From: Palsa-1447 sp964414785
Lineage (GTDB): Bacteria > Verrucomicrobiota > Verrucomicrobiia > Opitutales > Opitutaceae
NCBI GenBank assembly: GCA_964414785.1
Contig: CAYPXZ010000016.1
Coordinates: 13,146 to 77,145, forward strand
Direction of reading: 5' to 3'
DNA: 64,000 nucleotides
Shown: positions 8,616-17,547 of the stretch, piece by piece
Layout: every line of letters begins with the position of its first letter
How positions within the stretch are numbered: position 1 is the first letter of the stretch
Notes under the pieces: generated by a model
The model's input: the letters and a program-made list of their open reading frames with translations, nothing else
Told to the model about the DNA's origin: nothing
Database searches by the model: none
Position numbers and translations under genes: made by a program

Positions 8616-9680
8616 CTACTCCGCCGTCTCGCCGGTCACGACGGTCCCTCCCGTCACGCTGGCCTTCTCAAGGATAGCCTTGGAGATCTTCTCCGCGAGC
8701 TCCGGCTTCTCCCGGATGGTCTGCTTGGCCGCGTCGCGGCCCTGGCCCACGAGCTCGCCCAGGTAGGTGATCCACGAGCCCTTTTTCTCCAGGATCTTGT
8801 GCTCGAGGCCGAGATCAAGGAGCGAGCCCGATGCGGAAATGCCCTCGTCGTACATGATGTCGAACTCGACCTCGGTGAACGGGGGCGCGACCTTGTTCTT
8901 CACGACCTTGATCTTGGTGCGGTTGCCGATGACCTTCCCCTCGGGGGTCTTGATCTGGTCCTTGCGGCGGATGTCGATGCGGATCGACGAGAAGAACTTG
9001 AGCGCGCGCCCGCCGGACGTGGTCTCCGGGTTGCCGAACATCACGCCGATCTTCTCGCGGATCTGGTTGGTGAAGATGCACACGCACTGGGTCTTGCTGA
9101 CCACGCTCGTCAGGCGGCGCATCGCCTGCGACATGAGGCGCGCCTGGCTGCCCATGGTCATGTCGCCCATCTGGCCGTCGAGCTCCGCCTTGGTGATGAG
9201 CGCGGCGACCGAGTCGAGGACGATGATGTCGATGCTGTTGGAGCGGATCAGCGTCTCCATGATGTTCAGGGCGTCCTCGCCGCTGTCGGGCTGGGAGACG
9301 AGGAGGTCGTCGAGCTTCACGCCCACGACGCGCGCATACTTCGGGTCGAGAGCGTGCTCGACGTCGATGAACGCGGCGAGCCCGCCCTTCTTCTGGGCCT
9401 CCGCGATGACGCTCAGGCAGAACGTGGTCTTGCCCGAGGACTCCGGCCCGTAGATCTCCACGATGCGGCCCTTGGGAAGGCCCCCGACCCCGAGCGCCAG
9501 GTCGATCGCGAGCGACCCGGTCGACAGGGTCTCGACCTTCATCTTCGCGTTGCTGCCGAGGCGCATGATCGAGCCCTCGCCGAACTCCTTGGTTATGGAG
9601 GAGAGCGCGAGCTCGATATTCTTCTCTCGGACGTGGGCGACGGCGGGGGCTGCGGGTTTGGGAGGAGTGGCTTTTGACAT
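8616..9680 (-). CDS. recA: Recombinase RecA
   Basis: A 354-residue RecA. Walker A GPESSGKT at 78-85, the DxxHALDP segment (FIDVEHALDP), Walker B-like IIVLDSVAAL and the TNQIREKIG L1/L2 region are all intact. The protein drives homologous strand exchange and LexA self-cleavage. An upstream in-frame ATG at 9713 would add 11 residues not typical of the family, so 9680 (MSKATPPK) is preferred; neither start has a Shine-Dalgarno sequence. The extra Ala/Pro-rich N-terminus (residues 4-14) is a little longer than in E. coli. No SOS box was recognised upstream. Confidence 0.97.
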   Translation of the reverse strand: MSKATPPKPAAPAVAHVREKNIELALSSITKEFGEGSIMRLGSNAKMKVETLSTGSLAIDLALGVGGLPKGRIVEIYGPESSGKTTFCLSVIAEAQKKGGLAAFIDVEHALDPKYARVVGVKLDDLLVSQPDSGEDALNIMETLIRSNSIDIIVLDSVAALITKAELDGQMGDMTMGSQARLMSQAMRRLTSVVSKTQCVCIFTNQIREKIGVMFGNPETTSGGRALKFFSSIRIDIRRKDQIKTPEGKVIGNRTKIKVVKNKVAPPFTEVEFDIMYDEGISASGSLLDLGLEHKILEKKGSWITYLGELVGQGRDAAKQTIREKPELAEKISKAILEKASVTGGTVVTGETAE

Positions 9681-9729
9681 GGCTTGGAGGGGAGCCCTTG
9701 TTGACGCATTCATTTGGGAACGGAGCGAT

Positions 9730-10053
9730 TCAAAAATCCCTATATTTCAGAGATTTTTCGGCCCCCGGCCCCGGCGGCACGACGGCGAGCGCCACGCAGC
9801 CGCCGCGGGTCAGCTCGGCGAGGACCCTGACGGGCCCCGCGCCGGCGCCGGGCGCCCGAACCTTACCCTCAAAAAGGATGACCGGGCCGCCCCGGCTTCC
9901 CCTGCGGCGCACGACGCGCCTCGATCCATTCGCAATGGCGTCGCAGGCGTCCCTGTCGCAGAGGCGGCGCCCCTTTAGGGCGCACTGCCGGGCAAACCGC
10001 CGGGTGAACCGGACGACGCGGATGGGGGCCTGGGTGGAGGGGATCTGTGCCAC
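9730..10053 (-). CDS. Small hypothetical protein, DUF4258-like pattern
   Basis: A 107-residue frame upstream of recA on the same strand. The middle (VRFTRRFARQCALKGRRLCD, then DACDAIANGSRRVVRR, then a strand-rich ILFEGKV..VRVLAELT..VALAVV) resembles the helix-then-beta order of DUF4258 or RelE-like small proteins. It is basic and has no signal peptide. I cannot confirm the family. The upstream GC-rich gap (10054-10201) contains another plausible initiation region (MLDLSKYCLDLAERHGL in a different frame), so the true start, or a frameshift, is uncertain. No toxin partner is evident. Confidence 0.4.
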   Translation of the reverse strand: MAQIPSTQAPIRVVRFTRRFARQCALKGRRLCDRDACDAIANGSRRVVRRRGSRGGPVILFEGKVRAPGAGAGPVRVLAELTRGGCVALAVVPPGPGAEKSLKYRDF

Positions 10054-10201
10054 GGCTCGGGACCGGGAGCCAGCCCGTGGCGTTCCGCCAAGTCAAGACA
10101 GTATTTAGACAAGTCTAACATGCTTGGTCGCCTTGGGGGTCGGACGGGGCATTGAATCCGCAGGTTGCGATTTTCGCCGATAGGGCCGAGCTTGGGCCCC
10201 A

Positions 10202-11455
10202 ATGACGATAGGAGAATGGCAGAAGCTCGACCCCGAGGCCGGCGCACGCGAGGTCCTGCGGCGCGTTGATACCCATCTTGCCCCTCCCCAACGCGTTTCG
10301 TCGGTCGCGGCCCTCCGCGGGCAGGGGGAGCTTGCCGCCGCGTTTGCGGTGGCTTCCCCCGGGCCCCTGCGCGGGGTCCCCTACATGGTGAAGGACCTCT
10401 TTGACGTCGCCGGCATGCCGACCCTGGCCGGCTCGTCGTTCCTGCCGGAGGTGAGGCCTGTCCCGGCGCAGGACTCGCGGATCGTTAGGGACCTGGCTGC
10501 GGCGGGCGCCGTCCTTGTCGGCAAGACCCACCTCTTCGAGTTCGCCTGGGGCCTCACGGGGGAAAACGCCCATTACGGGGACTGCGAGCACCCGAAATTC
10601 GCGGGGAGGACCGCGGGGGGCTCGAGCAGCGGCAGCGCGGTCGCGGTGGCCGCCGACGTCGTCCCGCTCGCGATCGGGACCGACACGGGGGGATCGATCC
10701 GGGTCCCGGCGGCCTTCTGCGGGATCTACGGGTACCGGGGCGTCCCCGGGGATCCCTGGGCCCTGGACGCGGTTCCCCTGGCCCCCAGCTTTGACACCGC
10801 AGGCTGGTTCACGCGGACCGCCGGCGACATGCGGACGGTATGCGGGGCCCTCGTGGGCGCCGGCTCCCCGGGGGGGACGCCCCGCGGCTGCTACCTCGAC
10901 ATGCCGGGTGTCGACGCCGACGTGGCGGAGGCGTGCCGCGCCGCGGCCGCCGGCTTCACCGCGCCCTCGGAGGGGGCGTCGCGCCGCGAGCTCCTGGCCG
11001 CATTCAGCCCCGCGGCCGAGGTGTACGGCGTCCTTGGCGGGCACGAGTCCTGGCGGATCCACAGGAAATGGGCCGATCGGTACAAGGCCCGGTACGGCCC
11101 CCTCGTCCTCGACCGCCTGGAGCGGGCCAGGGCGATCTCGCCCGCGCAGCTTGCGGCCGTCGAGCCGAGCCGTCAGGCGATCAAGCGGGCGTGGGAGGCC
11201 TACTTCGTGGACCACGACTTCCTCGTCATGCCGGCGACCCCCTTCGGGGCGCTGACGAAGGCCGAGCTGACCCCCGCCAACCGGCTGCGCATGCTCGGCC
11301 TAACGGCGCCGGCGAGCCTGGGGGGACTCCCGGTCCTCACGGTGCCGGTCGCCCTTCCCTCGGGGCTGTCAGCGGGCCTGCAGGTGGTCTTCAGCCACCC
11401 GCAGAACCGCGTGGTGGCCTGGGTGCTCGCGGCCTGCCCTCACTCGTCGGCCTGA
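10202..11455 (+). CDS. Amidase, amidase-signature family
   Basis: A 417-residue amidase-signature enzyme. The Ser-cisSer-Lys triad is K64 (GVPYMVKDLFDV), S141 (GRTAGGSSSGSA) and S165 (GTDTGGSIRVPA), with the normal 24-residue spacing between the serines. It hydrolyses a carboxamide or a ring-opened amide in the cytoplasm. It is shorter than GatA and has no GatB/GatC neighbours, so it is catabolic rather than tRNA-dependent. It stands at the left end of the deaminase/oxidase/ABC locus and could act on an amide intermediate of the same compound. The 3' end overlaps the convergent DUF2165 gene by 16 bases. Confidence 0.85.
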   Translation: MTIGEWQKLDPEAGAREVLRRVDTHLAPPQRVSSVAALRGQGELAAAFAVASPGPLRGVPYMVKDLFDVAGMPTLAGSSFLPEVRPVPAQDSRIVRDLAAAGAVLVGKTHLFEFAWGLTGENAHYGDCEHPKFAGRTAGGSSSGSAVAVAADVVPLAIGTDTGGSIRVPAAFCGIYGYRGVPGDPWALDAVPLAPSFDTAGWFTRTAGDMRTVCGALVGAGSPGGTPRGCYLDMPGVDADVAEACRAAAAGFTAPSEGASRRELLAAFSPAAEVYGVLGGHESWRIHRKWADRYKARYGPLVLDRLERARAISPAQLAAVEPSRQAIKRAWEAYFVDHDFLVMPATPFGALTKAELTPANRLRMLGLTAPASLGGLPVLTVPVALPSGLSAGLQVVFSHPQNRVVAWVLAACPHSSA

Positions 11456-11925
11456 TTCAGGAGGATCAGGCTCAGTCCCATGAAGGTGAAGAGCCGGAAG
11501 GCGGCATCCTGGCCGTTCCAGATCTTGGACTGCCACATGAGGAACCATTCGCCGCCGACGGCCATGAAGGCGAAGTACCACTGGATGAGGCCCACCGTGA
11601 GGCCGACCGAGGCGAGGCCCTTGGCCTTCTTCCACTCGGCCGCGGGCGCGCCCCGGGCCTTCCACAGTTTGAAAGAGCCCGCGCCGATCAGCGCGCAGCA
11701 GAGCGACTCCCACCCGATGATCGAGGCGTAGAAGGCCTTGTGCAGGACCGGCGCGCGGATCGCGCGGTACATGGCCGCGTTCCCGGGGAAGGTCGTGTCC
11801 ATGCTAAGGACATGCCGGACAAACTGGTAGTTCGAGTTGGGGTCGGTCAGGTTGTTGAAAACGACGACCAGCATGAAGAAGGACGAGAGCGACGTGATGA
11901 CGATCTTGCAGAGTCTGAGTTGCAT
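11440..11925 (-). CDS. DUF2165 small integral membrane protein
   Basis: A 161-residue protein with four hydrophobic segments (about 8-24, 66-84, 106-124 and 139-155). It carries the DUF2165 signature NNLTDPNSNYQFVRHVLSMD in the first periplasmic loop and WFLMWQS..WNGQ before the last helix. No biochemical function is known for the family. It follows the CodA-like deaminase gene on the reverse strand (51-base gap), so the two probably form a transcription unit. In that context it may take part in membrane handling of the same substrate, which is an inference. Confidence 0.8.
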   Translation of the reverse strand: MQLRLCKIVITSLSSFFMLVVVFNNLTDPNSNYQFVRHVLSMDTTFPGNAAMYRAIRAPVLHKAFYASIIGWESLCCALIGAGSFKLWKARGAPAAEWKKAKGLASVGLTVGLIQWYFAFMAVGGEWFLMWQSKIWNGQDAAFRLFTFMGLSLILLNQADE

Positions 11926-11976
11926 GGGGTGTTCCTCGGGTTTGAAGCCTGTTCTGGGTGGGGGCCGAATATGCTG

Positions 11977-13263
11977 CTAGCGGAGCTCGTCGTAGCCCGG
12001 GGGCCGCGCCTCCCGGATATTCTCGCCGTCGACAAGGCGCCGCCGCGAGCCCTGCCGGCTCAGGAACTCGCTCAATGACCGGGCTGGGAAGACCACGAGA
12101 TGGGCGGGGGAGCCCTCCGCCACGCGGCCCATCGCCGGAAGGCCCACGATGTCCGCGGCCGCAGAGGTGACGACCGACACGGATTCGCCGAGGCGCGAGT
12201 CCAAGTGCGCGAGGCGCAGGCTCTGGATGTAGACCTCCGCGGCATCATAGTCCCCGTAGGCGAAGAACGCGTCGCGGACGTTGTCGCTGGCGCACGCGAG
12301 CGGAACGCCGGCGTCGAGGAGGTCCTGGACGAGCGTGATGCCCCGCCACTGCGGGGTCCGCGGGAACTGCGCGCCGCGCCGGTCCTGGAGGTAGAGGTTG
12401 CACAGGGGCAGCGAGATGACGCGGATGCCCGACTCCTTCACCAGGGCGAGGGTCGAGCGCTGGCGGTCCGCGGGCTGGACCGACAGGCTGCAGCAGTGCC
12501 CGCAGACGACCGGGTTCGTGAAGGCGTTCCGGATCACGGCCTCGGCCACCGCGCGAAGGACCTCCTCCCCGGGGTTGCCGTTCTCGTCGACGTGCAGGTC
12601 CAGGCCCACTCCCCGGTCCCGCGCGATGGCCAGGAGGCGGTCAAGGTGCCGGGGCAGGTCGGGCGACATGGGGGACCAGCCGCCCAGGGCGCACGCCCCG
12701 TACTTGAGGGCGAGGTCGGCGATCGCGTCGCCCTGCGCGCCCTCGTAGTTCGCAAGGGCTGTGAGGGGCACCGTCTGCAGCGTGATCCGCCCCCGCCACG
12801 CCTCGCGCAGCTCCTGCATCGCCGCGTGGTTGACCTCTCCCCAGGGAAGCCAGGTGTCGACGTGCGTGCGGACGACCCTCGTGCCGTGCTCCCAGGCGCA
12901 GTGCAGGGCGAACCCGGCCCTGCGCAGGAGGTCCGGCCTCGTCCAGTTCTCCTTGTCCCTCGACAGGACGTCGAGCGCCTCGGCGAACGTGCCGCTCCTG
13001 TTTAGGGCCCGCTCCCAGGTGTGGGTCTTGTCGAGGTGGACGTGGGCGTCAACGAAGCCCGGGAAGACGAGCGCCCCGTCCAGGTCCACCGCGTTGTCCG
13101 GGCCCGACGGGACCGCGGCCGACGACCGGTGGACCGAGGTGATCTTCGACCCGGCGACCTCGATGTCGCAGAGGACGGACGGTTCCGCGGGATCCGGCGC
13201 CGGTAGGGCGATCGAAGCGGGTAGGACGGCGGCGGGCACGCGGGCCCTCTTGAGAAGAAGCAT
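11977..13263 (-). CDS. CodA-like amidohydrolase (cytosine deaminase family)
   Basis: A 428-residue amidohydrolase. All metal and catalytic positions of E. coli CodA are present: H74 and H76 (GFVDAHVHLDK), H224 and E227 (LHVDEN), H256 (CGHCCSLS) and D327 (CASDNVRDAF). The fold deaminates cytosine, isocytosine, creatinine-like or other N-heterocycles, so the exact substrate is open. The start chosen is ATG 13263 (MLLLKRARVP); the frame stays open far upstream, but that part is antisense to the oxidase gene. Divergent from the FAD-oxidase/ABC operon across 138 bases, which suggests shared regulation. No riboswitch-like consensus was seen in that gap. Confidence 0.85.
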   Translation of the reverse strand: MLLLKRARVPAAVLPASIALPAPDPAEPSVLCDIEVAGSKITSVHRSSAAVPSGPDNAVDLDGALVFPGFVDAHVHLDKTHTWERALNRSGTFAEALDVLSRDKENWTRPDLLRRAGFALHCAWEHGTRVVRTHVDTWLPWGEVNHAAMQELREAWRGRITLQTVPLTALANYEGAQGDAIADLALKYGACALGGWSPMSPDLPRHLDRLLAIARDRGVGLDLHVDENGNPGEEVLRAVAEAVIRNAFTNPVVCGHCCSLSVQPADRQRSTLALVKESGIRVISLPLCNLYLQDRRGAQFPRTPQWRGITLVQDLLDAGVPLACASDNVRDAFFAYGDYDAAEVYIQSLRLAHLDSRLGESVSVVTSAAADIVGLPAMGRVAEGSPAHLVVFPARSLSEFLSRQGSRRRLVDGENIREARPPGYDELR

Positions 13264-13401
13264 GCCGGTGGGGAAAGCTGCGGAAAGCACGCTATGTGCC
13301 ACATGTCCCGCCGCAAGGCTCCATACCGCAAAGGCCGCCCAAACTGAAACCCCGGCTTGCCGCGGCCCGCGCGATGGCAACATTCTTGCTCTCAACCGCT
13401 G

Positions 13402-14814
13402 ATGGACTCCCAACTTGTAGTACTGAAGTCGGAATTGCGCGCGATTGTCGGCGCGGGGGAGCTCATCGATTCCGGCGACACCCTGGAGACGCTGTCCAAG
13501 GACTACTACTGGTACTCGCCGGTCCTCAAGCGCCAGCTCGAGGACAAGCGCGCCGACATGGCCGTCCGCCCGGGCAGCGTCGAGGAGCTTCGCGCCGTGG
13601 TCGCGGCCTGCTGCCGGGCGCGCGTCCCCGTCGTGCCCCGGGGCGCGGGCACGGGCAACTACGGCCAGTGCGTCCCGCTCTACGGCGGAGTCGTCATCGA
13701 TTTCTCGCGCATGGACCGGATCATCTCGCTCGACGGCGGGGTGGCCCACGTCGAGGCGGGCGCCCGGCTCGGCACGATAGAGGGCGAGGCCAGGAAATTG
13801 GGGTGGGAGCTTCGCTGCATGCCGTCGACCTGGATGAAGGCCACGATCGGCGGGTTCATGTGCGGCGGGTCCGGCGGGATCGGCTCGATCACTTGGGGCG
13901 GCATCAACGCCCCGGGCAACGTCAGGGCGGTCACGATGATGACGTGCGAGGAGACGCCCCGGCTGGTGCGCCTGGAGGAGGCGGAGTGCCTGAAGGCGCT
14001 GCACACCTACGGGACCACGGGGCTCATGGTCGAGGTGGAGATGCGCCTGGCGCCGAAGATCGACTACGACCAGCTGATCCTGAGCGCCCCCTCCTGGGAC
14101 CGGCTCCTCGACTGGACCGACGCCGCCTCGAGGAGGCTCGAGTGGCGAAAGCGGCTGGTCACCCAGTTCGAGTGGCCGATCCCGTCCTATTTCAGGCCCC
14201 TGGCGAAGCACCTGCGAACCGGGGACTCGATCACGTTCCTCCTTGTGGACCGCGCGCAGTCCGCCGAGGTGATCGCAAGCGCCGCCGCCGAGGGCATCGC
14301 CTGCGTCTACCAGAAGGCCCTCACGGACCCCCCGAGGCCCCCGTTCCTGACGGACTACACCTGGAACCACACGACGCTCTGGGCGATCAAGGCGGACCCC
14401 GCGATCACCTACCTGCAATCCGGCTTCGGGCCCAACTTCAGGCAGCAGTTCGCCGAACTGAGGAGCCGGTTCCCGGGCGAGATTCTTTTCCACCTGGAGT
14501 GGACCGCGGGCAACGCGAAGATGATGCGCGGGAACGCCGTCGCCAACAATGCGGACGAGATCGTGGTCGGCGGGATCCCGATCGTGTTCTTCAAGTCCGA
14601 GGAACGGCTCGGCGAGATCCTGCGCTGCTGCGAGGAGATCGGGGTGTTCATCGCCAACCCCCACACGGTCCACCTCGAGGAGGGCGGGCGCCATCCCAAC
14701 ATCGCCGACAAGCGCGCCTTCAAGGCGCAGGTCGACCCGGCCTCGCTCCTCAATCCCGGCAAGATGAAGACCTATCCCGTCAACCCCTTCGCGCGGGAGC
14801 CCGCCGCTACATGA
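13402..14814 (+). CDS. FAD-linked oxidase of the VAO/GlcD superfamily
   Basis: A 470-residue flavoprotein. The N-terminal PCMH-type FAD domain shows VPVVPRGAGTGNYGQC (about 77-92), then GG..HVEAGARLGTIE and GGFMCGGSGGIGS, the usual FAD-binding series. The C-terminal cap ends in DPASLLNPGKMK, typical of the family. It oxidises a small substrate with oxygen or a quinone/cytochrome acceptor. ATG 13402 (MDSQLVV) is preferred over an upstream in-frame ATG that adds a basic tail. Its stop codon overlaps the start of the ABC ATPase (ATGA), so enzyme and transporter are translationally coupled, strong evidence that it acts on the imported compound. Confidence 0.85.
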   Translation: MDSQLVVLKSELRAIVGAGELIDSGDTLETLSKDYYWYSPVLKRQLEDKRADMAVRPGSVEELRAVVAACCRARVPVVPRGAGTGNYGQCVPLYGGVVIDFSRMDRIISLDGGVAHVEAGARLGTIEGEARKLGWELRCMPSTWMKATIGGFMCGGSGGIGSITWGGINAPGNVRAVTMMTCEETPRLVRLEEAECLKALHTYGTTGLMVEVEMRLAPKIDYDQLILSAPSWDRLLDWTDAASRRLEWRKRLVTQFEWPIPSYFRPLAKHLRTGDSITFLLVDRAQSAEVIASAAAEGIACVYQKALTDPPRPPFLTDYTWNHTTLWAIKADPAITYLQSGFGPNFRQQFAELRSRFPGEILFHLEWTAGNAKMMRGNAVANNADEIVVGGIPIVFFKSEERLGEILRCCEEIGVFIANPHTVHLEEGGRHPNIADKRAFKAQVDPASLLNPGKMKTYPVNPFAREPAAT

Positions 14815-15590
14815 GGCAGGAGGACCCACTGCCCATCGTCGAACTCAGGGACGTCGACAAGCGCTATGGAGACGGGCCGCTGATCCTCGACAAGATAGGG
14901 TTCGCCGCGAAGCGGGGCGACTTCATCACCCTCATCGGGCCCAGCGGGTGCGGCAAGTCGACCATCCTGAAGCTGATTTCCGGACTCAACCCGGTTTCGG
15001 CGGGCCGGATCGTCGTGGACGGCCTCGAGCCCGCCAACGCCGTCGAGAAGCTCTCCTTCGTCTTCCAGGAGCCGACGCTCCTGCCCTGGCGCACCGTGGC
15101 CCAGAACGTGGAGGTGCCGCTGAGGCTGCACGGATCCGAGCCGGTCGCCCGGGCCGAGGTGGTCCGCAAGTCCCTCGCCCTCGTCGGCCTGGCGGACAGG
15201 ATGGACTACTACCCGCGGCAGCTCTCGGGCGGCCAGAAGATGCGCGTGTCGATTGCGCGGGCGCTCAGCGTCTCGCCGAGGATCCTCCTCCTGGACGAGC
15301 CCTTCGGCGCGCTCGACGAGATGACCCGGGACCACCTGAACGAGGAGCTCCTGGCGATCCGCCAGCAGCTCGCATGGACGGCCTTCTTCGTGACGCACTC
15401 CGTCTCCGAGGCGGTCTTCCTCTCGAACCGGATCATCGTCCTGTCCGCGAACCCCGGTAGGGTCCACAGCGAGGTGCGGGTGGATTTCCCCTACCCGAGG
15501 ACGGAGGAGACCCGCGAGTCGGCGCCGTTCCAGAAGATGGTCGCCGAGGTGTCCAAGATCCTGCGCTCGGTCGAGCGCCTGCACCCATGA
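14811..15590 (+). CDS. ABC transporter ATP-binding protein, nitrate/taurine/pyrimidine (NitT/TauT) type
   Basis: A 259-residue ATPase. Walker A GPSGCGKST (43-51), Q-loop VFQEPTLLPWRTV, signature QLSGGQKMR and Walker B ILLLDEPFGALDE are complete, followed by the THSVSEAVFLSNRI switch region. The Q-loop and the FVTHS..EAVFLS pattern are those of SsuB/TauB/ThiZ-type importers. It overlaps both neighbours by 4 bases (oxidase and permease). It energises the permease at 15587-16402, and no second ATPase occurs in the window. Confidence 0.92.
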   Translation: MRQEDPLPIVELRDVDKRYGDGPLILDKIGFAAKRGDFITLIGPSGCGKSTILKLISGLNPVSAGRIVVDGLEPANAVEKLSFVFQEPTLLPWRTVAQNVEVPLRLHGSEPVARAEVVRKSLALVGLADRMDYYPRQLSGGQKMRVSIARALSVSPRILLLDEPFGALDEMTRDHLNEELLAIRQQLAWTAFFVTHSVSEAVFLSNRIIVLSANPGRVHSEVRVDFPYPRTEETRESAPFQKMVAEVSKILRSVERLHP

Positions 15591-16402
15591 GCGCCCCCAA
15601 GACCAGGTCGGGCCTGCCCGCGATCGTCCGAAGGTTCCTGCCGTTCGTGACCGGAATCGGCATGATCGTCGCCTGGTACGTCGTCTGCATGAGCCTGAGC
15701 GCCGACCAGCGTTTCCTGCTCCCGTCCCCGCACGAAGTCGCGCGGGCCTTCGTCGACAAGGGCCCCGCCCTCTGGGGGGCGGCGCTCAACACCGGCGGGG
15801 GGGCCCTCCTCGGGTTCGGCCTGGCGGTGTGCCTGAGCTTCGCCTTCGCGCTCTTCCTCTCCCTCTCCCCGCTCGTCAGGGCCAGCTTCTACCCCTACCT
15901 GATGATCCTGCAGATGACCCCGATCATCGTCATCGCCCCAATCCTCATCCTGTGGGTCGGGCCGGGACTGAAGAGCGTCGTCATCATCACCTTTTTGATC
16001 TGCTTCTTCCCGATGGTGGTGAACACCACCCAGGGGCTCATCTCGACCGACCGCAACCTCGTCGCCCTCTTCACGATGTGCAAGGCGACGAAATGGCAGG
16101 AGATCCTCCTGCTGAGGGTCCCCTCCGCGCTGCCGTATTTCTTCACGGGGCTGAGGATCGCGGCGACCCTGGCCCCCATAGGGGCGATCGTCGGCGACTA
16201 CATCGCGGGAAACAGCGCGGGAGGGCAGGGGGGCCTCGGCTTCCTCACGATCATCTACAGCTCGCAGTTCCAGATGGGAGCGCTCTTCGCCACCGCGGCC
16301 GTCGGGTGCCTCCTCGGCTTCATCTTCGTCGCGGGCGTGATTGCCCTGAGCTGGCTCGCGCTCCACAAGTGGCACGACTCGTTCAGCCAATCCGACAATT
16401 GA
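15587..16402 (+). CDS. ABC transporter permease, SsuC/TauC/ThiX type
   Basis: A 271-residue permease with about six membrane helices. The cytoplasmic EAA loop is seen around WQEILLLRVPSALPYFFTGLRIA (about 168-190) followed by GAIVGDYIAG. The N-terminal LPSPHEVARAF motif is typical of the nitrate/sulfonate/pyrimidine class. It should work as a homodimer with the ATPase just upstream. ATGA overlap upstream and a one-base TGATG overlap with the binding-protein gene downstream show a tight four-gene operon. Confidence 0.92.
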   Translation: MSAPKTRSGLPAIVRRFLPFVTGIGMIVAWYVVCMSLSADQRFLLPSPHEVARAFVDKGPALWGAALNTGGGALLGFGLAVCLSFAFALFLSLSPLVRASFYPYLMILQMTPIIVIAPILILWVGPGLKSVVIITFLICFFPMVVNTTQGLISTDRNLVALFTMCKATKWQEILLLRVPSALPYFFTGLRIAATLAPIGAIVGDYIAGNSAGGQGGLGFLTIIYSSQFQMGALFATAAVGCLLGFIFVAGVIALSWLALHKWHDSFSQSDN

Positions 16403-17433
16403 TGAACCCGCTCCGGACGCCCAGGCAGGCCCCCGCGCTCGTTTGCGCCCTCCTTGCGTGCATGCTGGCCGGGTGTTCGAGGCCGGCGCCCGTGAGCCTC
16501 CCGGAGTCGGGGGTGGCGAAGACGCTTCCGAGGATCCGCTTCAAGACCGACTGGTACCCCCAGGCGGAGCACGGCGGCTTCTACCAGGCCCAGGCCAAGG
16601 GGTATTACCGGGATGCCGGGATCGACGTGGACATCCAGCCGGGTGGGCCCGGCGTCCTCGTTTGGCAGCTCATGGTGGCGGGCCAGTGCGACATCGCCGT
16701 CAGCCGCAGCGACGACGTCGCCGTCTGGGTGTCGAAGGGCCTGCCGTTCATCGCGGTCGGCGCCTACATGGAGGGCGACCCGCAGGCCATCCTCGTCCAC
16801 GACGAGAGTCCGGTCAGGACCTTCGCGGACCTGGACGGCAAGACGATCATGGGGGTGCCGGGATCGAACTGGATCGACTACCTCAAATTCCACTACCATA
16901 TCGATTTCCGGCTCATTCCATCGAACTACGGGATCGCCCAGTTCATGGCGGACAAGGACTTCATGCAGCAGTGCTTCGTGACCAATGAGCCCTACTACGT
17001 CCGGAAGAATGGAGGGCATCCCCGCACGCTCCTCATGTCGGATTCCGGGTTCCGTCCCTACCGGATCCTCTTCACGACCCAGGGCTACCTTAAGGACCAT
17101 GCCGCCGAGGTGCGCGCGTTCGTCGCGGCCTCGGTGCGCGGCTGGACGGACTTCATGAACGGCGACCCGACGCCCGGAAAGGCCCTCATCGCGAAGGCCA
17201 ACCCCAACATGTCGGAGGAGTTCATGGACTACTCGATCAAGGCCATGCGCGACTGGAACCTCGTGTCCGGCCGGCTGGCCGAGGGCGAGCGCATCGGTCT
17301 CATGACCCGCCGACGCCTCGAGGAGCAGGTCAACGACCTCTTCCAGCTGAAGATGATTCCGCAATTGATCCCGGTCGATAAATTTGTTCGATTCGACCTC
17401 ATGCCGGAAGACCTTCAATCCGGGGCCAAGTAG
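16402..17433 (+). CDS. ABC substrate-binding lipoprotein, NMT1/THI5 (ThiY-like)
   Basis: A 343-residue periplasmic binding protein with lipobox LLACMLAGC (Cys 25). The mature N-terminus reads KTDWYPQAEHGGFYQAQAKG followed by YYRDAGIDVDI, the NMT1/THI5 pattern seen in proteins that bind thiamine-pyrimidine precursors (ThiY) and related compounds. It completes the importer with the coupled permease and ATPase. A second lipoprotein at 24877 and a non-lipidated paralogue at 22999 share the same fold. ThiY-type ligand specificity is only a family-level hint, and no TPP riboswitch is visible upstream of the operon. Confidence 0.88.
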   Translation: MNPLRTPRQAPALVCALLACMLAGCSRPAPVSLPESGVAKTLPRIRFKTDWYPQAEHGGFYQAQAKGYYRDAGIDVDIQPGGPGVLVWQLMVAGQCDIAVSRSDDVAVWVSKGLPFIAVGAYMEGDPQAILVHDESPVRTFADLDGKTIMGVPGSNWIDYLKFHYHIDFRLIPSNYGIAQFMADKDFMQQCFVTNEPYYVRKNGGHPRTLLMSDSGFRPYRILFTTQGYLKDHAAEVRAFVAASVRGWTDFMNGDPTPGKALIAKANPNMSEEFMDYSIKAMRDWNLVSGRLAEGERIGLMTRRRLEEQVNDLFQLKMIPQLIPVDKFVRFDLMPEDLQSGAK

Positions 17434-17450
17434 TCGGTTATATCCAGTTA

Positions 17451-17466
17451 ATAATCAATTGATTAT
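17451..17466. promoter_or_regulatory. Perfect 16-base palindrome upstream of the first TonB receptor
   Basis: ATAATCAATTGATTAT is its own reverse complement. It lies 18 bases after the stop of the binding-protein gene and 81 bases before the start of the TonB receptor, in an AT-rich island inside GC-rich DNA. This is the expected place for an operator. No regulator gene lies nearby and no second copy was seen before the paralogous receptor. Confidence 0.55.
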
Positions 17467-17547
17467 GCCGTAGAGGTATAAGGCAATTCATTGGCCCCAT
17501 AAGATGCACGCATTGCATCCATCGAACACCATCAAGAAAAATTATTC

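Noticed and set aside
13264..13401. Possible TPP riboswitch in front of the ThiY-like importer operon
   Set aside because: No CTGAGA or ACCTGA/GGATAATGCC-type conserved segments on either strand; also absent before 17548 and 24877.
13296..14810. Upstream extension of the ABC ATPase frame
   Set aside because: Out-of-frame shadow of the oxidase gene; the ATPase starts at the ATGA overlap at 14811.
13264..14829. Upstream extension of the deaminase frame (up to 950 codons)
   Set aside because: The extra part is antisense to the FAD oxidase gene and low-complexity; the amidohydrolase fold starts at ATG 13263.
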